The notes under the pieces are model-generated. The model did not search any database. It was given only the letters and a program-made list of their open reading frames with translations, and was not told the DNA's origin. Both the position numbers and the translations under genes were made by a program. This document shows positions 58,199 to 64,000 of a DNA stretch of 64,000 bases, piece after piece. Origin of the DNA: Pseudogemmobacter lacusdianii (GTDB lineage: Bacteria > Pseudomonadota > Alphaproteobacteria > Rhodobacterales > Rhodobacteraceae); assembly GCF_030848395.1 (NCBI RefSeq), contig NZ_JAVDBT010000013.1:1-64000 (forward strand), given 5' to 3'. Numbering within the stretch: position 1 is the first letter of the stretch; every line of letters starts with the position of its first letter.

Positions 58199-58528
58199 AT
58201 GAACCGCACCGAATTTGTCATCGCCACCGCGATCATCCTGCTGCTGGCCTTTGCCATGGGCTGGCTGACCCATTGGCTTCTGCACCGGTTCAGCCGGGTG
58301 GCGGGCGAGGATTTGACCGAGATGGACCGCCTGGCGCAAAGCCTGCATGAGGCCGAAGAAATCCGCGACCAAGCCGTGCTTTATCTCGAGGAACGCGAGG
58401 CGGAGCTTTTGAACCAAATCGCCCAGACCGAAGCAGAACTGCGCGCCGCGATGGAGGGCCTGCGCGATGCCCGCACCGAGGCTGAAGACATGCGCGCCTA
58501 TATCGAGCGGATGCACGCCAACGGCTAA
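58199..58528 (+). CDS. Small membrane-anchored coiled-coil protein
   Basis: This gene encodes 109 residues. One membrane segment (7-27) is followed by a 75-residue charged coiled coil (LHEAEEIRDQAVLYLEEREAELL, TEAELRAAMEGLRDARTEAEDM). Not recognised as a named family. It lies 44 bases after the OmpA-family gene and may form part of the same envelope unit. Confidence 0.7.
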   Translation: MNRTEFVIATAIILLLAFAMGWLTHWLLHRFSRVAGEDLTEMDRLAQSLHEAEEIRDQAVLYLEEREAELLNQIAQTEAELRAAMEGLRDARTEAEDMRAYIERMHANG

Positions 58529-58548
58529 AGCCGCGCCCTTGACGCAGG

Positions 58549-58568
58549 CCGGGGGGCTCACCCCCCGG
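58549..58568 (+). terminator. GC-rich hairpin after the coiled-coil gene
   Basis: A perfect 8-bp stem with a CTCA loop lies 21 bases after the stop. No T-run follows. It is directly followed by the longer inverted repeat at 58577. Confidence 0.4.
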
Positions 58569-58576
58569 ACCCCCGA

Positions 58577-58630
58577 GAGTATTTCCGTCAAGATGAATAA
58601 CTTTAGCTTTTCATCTTGATCTAAATACTC
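58577..58630. repeat. Rhodobacteraceae-type intergenic inverted repeat
   Basis: The left arm GAGTATTT-ccg-TCAAGATGAA (58577-58597) pairs with TTCATCTTGA-tct-AAATACTC (58610-58630), leaving a 3-by-3 internal loop and a 12-base terminal loop. This GAGTATTT...AAGATGAA pattern recurs between genes in many genomes of this order. Whether it ends transcripts or stabilises them is not known. Confidence 0.7.
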
Positions 58631-58758
58631 CCGCCGGAGGCTCTATCCTTCCAGCCTCGGCCAAGTTCGGCGCTCGACTGGACCTAAGGGCGGCGCGGAA
58701 CTGGACAGGCCATTCGCGGCATGTCATCCCGAAGCATCCCTTTTTGACGGAGGCTCCG

Positions 58759-60237
58759 ATGCTCGATTCCGTAACCAATTTGCGTGATCTTTTGAAAGAC
58801 CCCAGCCTTTTGGCGACCAAAGCGTATATTGCGGGGGAATGGGTCGATGCAGAAGATGGAAAGACCTTCCCCGTCCTGAACCCGGCGCGGGGCGACGTGA
58901 TCTGCCATGTCGCCGATATGTCGCGCGCCGATGCCGCCCGCGCCATCAAGGCCGCGCAGCTGGCGATGAAGGAATGGGCCGCCCGCACTGGCAAAGAACG
59001 TGCGCAGGTGCTGCGCAAGTGGTTTGACCTGATGATGGCCAACCAAGACGATCTTGGCACCATTCTTTGCGCCGAGATGGGCAAGCCTTTGGCCGAGGCC
59101 AAGGGCGAGATCGCCTATGGTGCCAGTTTCATCGAATGGTTCGGCGAAGAGGCCAAGCGCGTCTATGGCGAGACCATCCCCGGCCATCAGCGCGACAAGC
59201 GCCTTACTGTCATCAAGCAGCCAATCGGCGTGGTGGCCTCGATCACGCCTTGGAACTTCCCCAATGCGATGATCACCCGCAAATGTGCCCCAGCTTTGGC
59301 CGTGGGCTGCGGCTTCGTCGCCCGCCCTGCTGCCGAGACGCCGCTCTCGGCTTTGGCCTTGGCGGTCTTGGGCGAGCGGGCTGGGCTGCCTGCGGGGATC
59401 TTCTCGGTCATCACCTCAAGCCGCTCGTCCGAGATTGGCAAAGAGTTCTGCGAGAATCCAACAATCCGCAAGTTGACCTTCACCGGCTCGACCGAGGTGG
59501 GCCGCATCTTGCTGCGTCAAGCCGCCGATCAGGTGCTGAAATGTTCGATGGAGTTGGGTGGCAACGCGCCTTTCATCGTCTTTGACGACGCCGATCTCGA
59601 TGCCGCGGTGGCAGGTGCCATGATGTCGAAGTTCCGCAACAACGGCCAGACCTGCGTCTGCGCCAACCGGATCTATGTGCAAGCCGGGGTCTATGACGCC
59701 TTTGCCGCCAAACTGAAGGAAGCCGTGTCCAAGACCAAAGTCGGCGACGGTTTGGCCGAAGAGGTCCAGTTCGGCCCTCTGGTCAATTTCGCTGCCGTTG
59801 AGAAGGTCGAAGAGCATATCGCCGATGCGACCTCGAAAGGTGCCAAGATCGAGATCGGCGGCGCGCGCCATGCTTTGGGCGGCAACTTCTTCCAGCCGAC
59901 CGTGCTGACCGGTGTGACCGATGCGATGATCGTCACCAATGAAGAGACCTTTGGCCCCGTCGCGCCCCTTTTCAAATTCGACACCGAGGAAGAGGTGATC
60001 GCTAAGGCCAATGACACGATCTTTGGTCTGGCCTCCTACTTCTACGCCCGCGACATCGGCCGGATCACCCGCGTCCAAGAGGCGCTGGAATACGGCATCG
60101 TCGGTGTGAACACTGGCATCATCTCGACCGAGGTCGCGCCCTTTGGCGGGGTCAAACAATCAGGGCTGGGACGCGAAGGCAGCCATCACGGCATGGATGA
60201 CTTCCTGGAGCTGAAATACATCTGCCTGAGTATCTGA
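58759..60237 (+). CDS. gabD: NAD(P)-dependent succinate-semialdehyde dehydrogenase
   Basis: This gene encodes 492 residues from the ATG at 58759, which has GGAGG upstream. It oxidises succinate semialdehyde to succinate in GABA breakdown. The aldehyde dehydrogenase fold is complete: SITPWNFPNAM, LTFTGSTEVGR, MELGGNAPFIVFDDAD with the base Glu, and NNGQTCVCANRI with the nucleophile Cys near 299. The GabD-type C-terminus FGGVKQSGLGREGSHHG is present. No gabT is adjacent. Confidence 0.93.
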   Translation: MLDSVTNLRDLLKDPSLLATKAYIAGEWVDAEDGKTFPVLNPARGDVICHVADMSRADAARAIKAAQLAMKEWAARTGKERAQVLRKWFDLMMANQDDLGTILCAEMGKPLAEAKGEIAYGASFIEWFGEEAKRVYGETIPGHQRDKRLTVIKQPIGVVASITPWNFPNAMITRKCAPALAVGCGFVARPAAETPLSALALAVLGERAGLPAGIFSVITSSRSSEIGKEFCENPTIRKLTFTGSTEVGRILLRQAADQVLKCSMELGGNAPFIVFDDADLDAAVAGAMMSKFRNNGQTCVCANRIYVQAGVYDAFAAKLKEAVSKTKVGDGLAEEVQFGPLVNFAAVEKVEEHIADATSKGAKIEIGGARHALGGNFFQPTVLTGVTDAMIVTNEETFGPVAPLFKFDTEEEVIAKANDTIFGLASYFYARDIGRITRVQEALEYGIVGVNTGIISTEVAPFGGVKQSGLGREGSHHGMDDFLELKYICLSI

Positions 60238-60263
60238 TCCACCGCCTTACGGCTGGTTAAAGC

Positions 60264-60293
60264 AAAGGCGGGTCCGCAAGGGCCCGCCTTTTT
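60264..60293 (+). terminator. Terminator of gabD
   Basis: A 12-bp stem with one T-G pair and a GCAA loop is followed by a run of T. It begins 27 bases after the gabD stop. Confidence 0.9.
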
Positions 60294-60451
60294 GCTTGGG
60301 CGTCACCCGTCTAACCCCCTGATATTGCTTACGCTATCTCATAACCAAGCGACGATTTTGCTTAGCAGGGCGATGCAGACCATCTTGGCCTCATCGCACC
60401 AAAGCCTTCTCCTCGGCAGCGGTGCAGACCCTGAACCGAAAGGACAAAGTC

Positions 60452-60946
60452 ATGCTGCCCATGATGAAAAACAAAGGCTTCGCTGCGCTTGCTGCTTTGG
60501 CCATTGCGGCCTCTGCCGCCGCCCCGGCCCATGCTTGGGGCAAGAAAGAACAAGGCTTCGTTGCTGGCGCTTTGACCGCGATTATCGTGGATGAGCTGAT
60601 CGACAACAATCGCCACCGCAACAACAGTCCGCGTTATGTCGAGCCCCCGCGCTACGTTGAGCCGCCTCGCTACGTCGAACCGCCGCGCTACCGCGATCCG
60701 GCGCCGAGCTACCGCTCGGTCTATGCGACGCCGGCGGGTCAGGCCTTCAACAGCTATTCCCATGCCGAGCGTCGCGCCATTCAGCGCAGCCTGCGCAGCT
60801 ACGGTTACTATCGCGGCAGCATCGACGGCTCTTTCGGCCCCGGCACCTATAATGCCATCGCCGCTTATGCACGCGATGCGGGCGCGACACGGAACCTAAA
60901 CTCATCCTCGGGCGTCTATTCTTTGTATGACGGGCTGATCTACTAA
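60452..60946 (+). CDS. Exported protein with peptidoglycan-binding-like domain and RYVEPP repeats
   Basis: This gene encodes 164 residues from the ATG at 60452, with AAAGGAC upstream. A signal peptide ends near APAHA-W (residue 28). A linker contains three to four copies of the six-residue repeat RYVEPP (61-84). The C-terminal part matches the peptidoglycan-binding domain 1 pattern: ERRAIQRSLRSYGYYRGSIDGSFGPGTYNAIAAYA (in blocks). A wall-binding role is likely. Confidence 0.8.
   Translation: MLPMMKNKGFAALAALAIAASAAAPAHAWGKKEQGFVAGALTAIIVDELIDNNRHRNNSPRYVEPPRYVEPPRYVEPPRYRDPAPSYRSVYATPAGQAFNSYSHAERRAIQRSLRSYGYYRGSIDGSFGPGTYNAIAAYARDAGATRNLNSSSGVYSLYDGLIY
60632..60703 (+). repeat. Coding tandem repeat of 18 bases (RYVEPP units)
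   Basis: Four 18-base units start at 60632, 60650, 60668 and 60686. The first three encode RYVEPP and the fourth is RYRDPA-like. Synonymous differences between units indicate an old expansion rather than a recent slippage. Confidence 0.7.
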
Positions 60947-60970
60947 GCCCGCCTCACGAAGCCCCGCATC

Positions 60971-61013
60971 TTTGGAGCCCCGTAACTTTGGAGCCCCGTA
61001 ACTTTGGAGCCCC
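60971..61013. repeat. Non-coding 16-base tandem repeat (2.7 copies)
   Basis: TTTGGAGCCCCGTAAC occurs twice exactly (60971-60986 and 60987-61002), with the first 11 bases repeated a third time (61003-61013). It lies in the gap between the exported protein gene and the sigma factor gene. Exact copies suggest a recent event. Confidence 0.85.
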
Positions 61014-61022
61014 CTCGTTGCC

Positions 61023-61055
61023 TTGGATCGTCTTTTGTTCCCCAAAACGATCCAA
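61023..61055. repeat. Inverted repeat before the terminator-like hairpin
   Basis: TTGGATCGT (61023-61031) pairs with ACGATCCAA (61047-61055), extended inside by TTTTG/CAAAA with a small bulge. It forms a second stem next to the terminator-like hairpin at 61058. Confidence 0.6.
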
Positions 61056-61057
61056 GC

Positions 61058-61094
61058 GCCCCCGTTCCGCCCGTCGGGACGGGGGCTTTCTTTT
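61058..61094 (+). terminator. Terminator-like hairpin upstream of the sigma factor gene
   Basis: An 11-bp stem with one T-G pair and a 7-base loop is followed by TTTCTTTT. It lies 112 bases past the exported protein gene and 90 bases before the sigma factor gene, so the two are probably separate transcripts. Confidence 0.75.
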
Positions 61095-61183
61095 GCCCCT
61101 TAGGGCCAGCAAAGGCGCCTTTTTGTGAAAATATTCTCCAAGCGTCCCAAGGATTGCCGGACGGCGCGCGTCTGTTATCCATT

Positions 61184-61726
61184 ATGCTGATGAACACCGC
61201 TGATGAGACCCTTGCTTTAGCCGCCGCAAGCGGTGACCGCGCGGCTTTTGCTACGCTGGTGGCCCGGCATTATGACCGCATCCACGGGCTGGCTTGGCGG
61301 CTGACCGGCGCCAAGGCCGAGGCCGAGGATCTGGCGCAAGACATTTGCGCCGCCTTGCCCGCAAAGCTGCGCAACTGGCGGGCGGATGCCAAGTTCACCA
61401 CTTGGCTCTACCGCGTTGTCGTCAATGCCGCCCATGACCAGCGCCGCCGTGCCGCGACCCGCAGCAAGGCGGCAAGCGGTTGGGGCGATTGGGAATTGGC
61501 CCGGCAGGATGAGATCGCCACCCAAGCCGAGGCTTTGGATTGGCTGACGGTGTCGATGCAGCGTCTGACACCCGAGTTACGCGACACGGTCGCTCTGGTT
61601 TTGGGCGAAGAGATGACCCAAGCCGAGGCAGGCGCGGTGCTGGGCGTCTCGGAGGGCACCATTGCTTGGCGGATGTCCGAGGTGAAGAAGCGGCTTAAGG
61701 CTATGGCCGCGGAGGAAGCGAAATGA
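61184..61726 (+). CDS. ECF-type RNA polymerase sigma factor
   Basis: This gene encodes 180 residues from the ATG at 61184 (a later ATG at 61190 is possible). Region 2 contains ARHYDRIHGLAWRLTGAKAEAEDLAQDICAAL, and region 4 contains LTPELRDTVALVLGEEMTQAEAGAVLGVSEGTIAWRMSEVKKRL (in blocks), the helix-turn-helix for the -35 element. Group 4 sigma factors control stress or envelope regulons. The stop overlaps the next vWA gene by four bases (ATGA), suggesting co-regulation with that protein. Confidence 0.93.
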   Translation: MLMNTADETLALAAASGDRAAFATLVARHYDRIHGLAWRLTGAKAEAEDLAQDICAALPAKLRNWRADAKFTTWLYRVVVNAAHDQRRRAATRSKAASGWGDWELARQDEIATQAEALDWLTVSMQRLTPELRDTVALVLGEEMTQAEAGAVLGVSEGTIAWRMSEVKKRLKAMAAEEAK

Positions 61727-63738
61727 GTGACGGGTTCGACGATCTGCAAGCCTTGCGCGCGGCGCTGAAAGCCGCCCCTGCCCCCGATGCGGCCTCACGC
61801 GAGGCCGCTTTGAAGCTGGCTATGGAAAATTTCGACCGGCTCCAAGGAAGCCCCACACCTTTGCGTTCCAGTGAGGACCGCCCGCCCCAAGCCATGGGTG
61901 CGGCGGGGTTCTTTAGTGGAGTGCAAGCCATGCTGAAAGCCTTGACGACCAAACCTGCCCTTGCAGCCTCGACCTCTGTGGCGGCTTTGTTGATTGGCGT
62001 GGCAGTGATCCTGCCCGTGACCCGCCCCGCCCCGACGATCTCGACCGCGCCTGCAACCGTGCAAAAGCCGGAAGCGAATGCGACGGCCGCGACGGCGGAT
62101 GTCGCTGCTAAGGCCAGATCTGAAGCTGAAGGGCTGGATGTCACAGCGCCGACTGAGCCATTGGCCGATGTCACAGCCGAGCCGATGGCAGATGCCGCCA
62201 GCGCCGAGATCGCGGCCGAGGCCCCGCAGATGACGCGCCGCTCGGCCACCGCTGAAATCGAGAGCATAAGCAGCTCAATGCTCGCACCCTCGGTGGCCAT
62301 AATGCCCGCCCCCCTGCCCGAGCTTGCCCCCCAGCCGCTGCCCAATACCGAGGCCTATGCGAATGCCGAGGCCAACCCGGTCAAAGTGACGGCCGAAGAG
62401 CCGGTTTCGACCTTCTCGATCGATGTGGACACGGCGAGCTATGCGATCCTCCGTTCGTCGCTGAACGCCGGGGTGCTGCCTGCGCCCGAACAGGTGCGCA
62501 TCGAAGAGATGGTGAATTACTTCCCCTATGCCTATGCCGCCCCGGCAGCGGATCAGGCCTTCCGCAGCACGGTCTCGATCCAGCCGACACCGTGGAATCC
62601 GGGCACAAAGCTTGTCAGCATCGGGCTGCAAGGCGCGCTGCCTGCGGTTGAAGATCGCCCGCCGCTGAACCTTGTGTTCCTGATCGACACCTCCGGCTCG
62701 ATGGAAGATCCCAATAAGCTGGGTCTGTTGAAGCAATCCTTGGCGCTGATGCTGCCGCAATTGCGGGCCGAGGATGAGATCTCGATCATCGCCTATGCCG
62801 GTTCCGCTGGCGCGGTTCTGCCTCCCACGAAGGCCGGTGAGCGTGACAAGATCCTGACGGCGCTTGATAATCTTGCCGCAGGCGGTGGCACCGCCGGGGC
62901 TGAAGGGCTGGAACTGGCCTATCAGACCGCCAAGGCGATGCAGGCCGAGGGCGAGGTGAGCCGCATCCTTCTGGCCACCGATGGCGATTTTAACCTTGGC
63001 ATCTCGGATCCCGAGGGGCTGACGGCTTATGTCGCCAAAAAGCGCGAAGCGGAGGGGGTTTATCTCTCCGTCTTGGGCTTTGGTCGCGGCAATCTGGATG
63101 ATGCCACGATGCAGGCCTTGGCGCAGAACGGCAATGGTCAGGCGGCCTATATCGACACGCTGTCCGAGGCGCGCAAAGTGCTGGTCGATCAACTGACCGG
63201 GGCGCTTTTCGCCATCGCCGAGGATGTGAAGGTGCAGGTCGAATGGAATCCCGCGACCGTCGCAGAATATCGCCTCATCGGCTATGAGACCCGCGCTTTG
63301 CGGCGCGAGGATTTCAACAATGACAAGGTCGATGCCGGGGAAATCGGCGCCGGGCTCCAAGTGACGGCGCTTTACGAGATCACCGCGCCGGGCTCGGAGG
63401 CTTTGCTGAATGAGCCTTTGCGCTATGGCACGGCGGCGCCGGTGCAGCCCTCCGAGGGTGAGTTGGGCTTCCTGCGGTTGCGCTGGAAAGCTCCGGGTGC
63501 CGCAGACAGCCAGCTCATTGAGACGCCGATCACCGGGACGGAACCCGCCAGTGATGACGCCCGCTTCGCCGCTGCCATCGCCGGCTTTGGCCAGCTTTTG
63601 CAAGGCTCGACCTATCTTGGCGACTGGGGCTGGGATGAGGCGATTGCCTTGGCGCTTTCCGCCAAAGGCGAGGATGCTTTCGGCTACCGAGTGGAAGCGG
63701 TCAACCTGATGCGACTGGCGCAAAGCCTGGGCCGCTAA
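61723..63738 (+). CDS. vWA domain protein with DUF3520 (YfbK-like), probable membrane protein
   Basis: This gene encodes 671 residues. An N-terminal soluble part (1-70), a membrane segment (about 78-97), a Pro/Ala/Glu-rich stretch, and a vWA domain with the MIDAS motif DTSGSM (322-327) are visible. The C-terminal part has the DUF3520 pattern (YRLIGYETRALRREDFNND, RLRWK, AAIAGFGQLLQGS). YfbK of E. coli is related. The short N-domain and membrane segment could act as an anti-sigma factor for the coupled ECF gene. Confidence 0.88.
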   Translation: MSDGFDDLQALRAALKAAPAPDAASREAALKLAMENFDRLQGSPTPLRSSEDRPPQAMGAAGFFSGVQAMLKALTTKPALAASTSVAALLIGVAVILPVTRPAPTISTAPATVQKPEANATAATADVAAKARSEAEGLDVTAPTEPLADVTAEPMADAASAEIAAEAPQMTRRSATAEIESISSSMLAPSVAIMPAPLPELAPQPLPNTEAYANAEANPVKVTAEEPVSTFSIDVDTASYAILRSSLNAGVLPAPEQVRIEEMVNYFPYAYAAPAADQAFRSTVSIQPTPWNPGTKLVSIGLQGALPAVEDRPPLNLVFLIDTSGSMEDPNKLGLLKQSLALMLPQLRAEDEISIIAYAGSAGAVLPPTKAGERDKILTALDNLAAGGGTAGAEGLELAYQTAKAMQAEGEVSRILLATDGDFNLGISDPEGLTAYVAKKREAEGVYLSVLGFGRGNLDDATMQALAQNGNGQAAYIDTLSEARKVLVDQLTGALFAIAEDVKVQVEWNPATVAEYRLIGYETRALRREDFNNDKVDAGEIGAGLQVTALYEITAPGSEALLNEPLRYGTAAPVQPSEGELGFLRLRWKAPGAADSQLIETPITGTEPASDDARFAAAIAGFGQLLQGSTYLGDWGWDEAIALALSAKGEDAFGYRVEAVNLMRLAQSLGR

Positions 63739-63766
63739 GCGCACAAACACTTGTTATAAAATGAAA

Positions 63767-63792
63767 AAAGGCGCGCCGGGTGGCGCGCCTTT
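63767..63792. terminator. Bidirectional terminator between the vWA and hsp20 genes
   Basis: A perfect 11-bp stem (63767-63777 and 63782-63792) with a GGGT loop and A/T flanks lies between two convergent genes, 28 bases after the vWA stop. Confidence 0.85.
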
Positions 63793-63831
63793 GCTACTTG
63801 TTAAACGTCACGAGGAAAGTCTAGGCGTCGT

Positions 63832-64000
63832 TCAGTTCACGGTTTCAGCTTTGGCCTCAATCGCGGCATGGCTCACGCTCGGGGTGCCTTGGGCGATCTC
63901 GATCCGGCGCGGGCGCGCGGCTTCGGGGATCTCACGGGCAAGCTCGATATGCAGCATGCCATGCTCATGGCTGGCACCGGTGACCTTCACATGATCGGCC
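63832..64000 (-). CDS. Second Hsp20-family small heat-shock protein (C-terminal part)
   Basis: The reverse strand is open from the window edge to the TGA at 63832-63834. The last 55 residues read GASHEHGMLHIELAREIPEAARPRRIEIAQG (in blocks), the final strands and C-terminal tail of the alpha-crystallin domain. This is a different gene from the hsp20 at 1683-2105. The N-terminus is outside the window. Confidence 0.85.
   Translation of the reverse strand, partial: ADHVKVTGASHEHGMLHIELAREIPEAARPRRIEIAQGTPSVSHAAIEAKAETVN

Noticed and set aside
60632..60703. CRISPR-like repeat
   Set aside because: The repeats are 18 bases with no spacers and lie in frame inside a coding region (RYVEPP units).
63761..63994. 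Forward 77-codon frame at the right end
   Set aside because: It overlaps the terminator and lies opposite the clearly conserved C-terminus of a second Hsp20 gene.

Overview
The window is a gene-dense, GC-rich stretch of alphaproteobacterial chromosome, most likely from the order Rhodobacterales (Paracoccaceae/Rhodobacteraceae). The evidence is the gene content: an F1-only ATP synthase operon (atpHAGDC) without F0 genes; a small heat-shock gene overlapping a DUF1150 gene; DUF2125, YcgN, Hint-domain and TIGR01459 HAD-family genes; a plant-type glutamate-cysteine ligase beside rsmE and ubiA; and intergenic inverted repeats of the type common in this group. I see no insertion sequence, prophage, integrase, CRISPR array, rRNA or tRNA gene. 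Nearly everything reads as core genome.

Layout. 1-4.2 kb: end of an APS kinase gene, argC, a stress pair (hsp20-DUF1150, reverse), purEK. 4.4-7.4 kb: hydrolase, Nudix-greA-like pair, glycosyltransferase. 7.5-9.7 kb: groESL (reverse) with a CIRCE operator and a matching promoter. 9.7-15.4 kb: TraB/GumN protein, CDF transporter, Mn-dependent pyrophosphatase, HAD phosphatase, MaoC hydratase, ribF. 15.4-20.5 kb: PAP2 phosphatase, prs, hydrolase, threonine aldolase-ycgN, H-type lectin. 20.6-25.5 kb: atpHAGDC. 26-31.9 kb: L,D-transpeptidase, methyltransferase/gloB divergent pair, clpA, lipocalin, yjdM.

32-35 kb holds a MotA/ExbB-like plus MotB/OmpA-like pair with a very long coiled coil, an ion-driven motor-like unit of unknown job. 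35-41 kb: chaC, DUF2125, extensin-like, tyrosine/histidine genes (tyrC, hisC), UPF0114, rpsD. 41-46.5 kb: Hint protein, LpxR-like outer-membrane protein, yqgE, isolated DsbD N-domain, and an operon of a degenerate uracil-DNA glycosylase, a LysE exporter and moaB. 47.5-52.3 kb: pyrB, three small membrane proteins, a pyrC homologue lacking its zinc ligands, plsY and a membrane-anchored NYN/PIN-like nuclease. 52.3-58.5 kb: gshA, rsmE, ubiA, an OmpA-type envelope protein. 58.7-64 kb: succinate-semialdehyde dehydrogenase, a peptidoglycan-binding-type exported protein, an ECF sigma factor overlapping a vWA-domain protein, and the end of a second hsp20 gene.

I found no clear new defence or mobile system. 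The most unusual items are 11-bp phased repeats in two separate intergenic regions (12909-12952 and 31541-31573), the MotAB/ZorAB-like pair, two enzyme homologues that have lost key residues (pyrC-like and UDG-like), and the sigma factor-vWA operon. All start sites are inferred from reading frames, ribosome-binding sites and family lengths.
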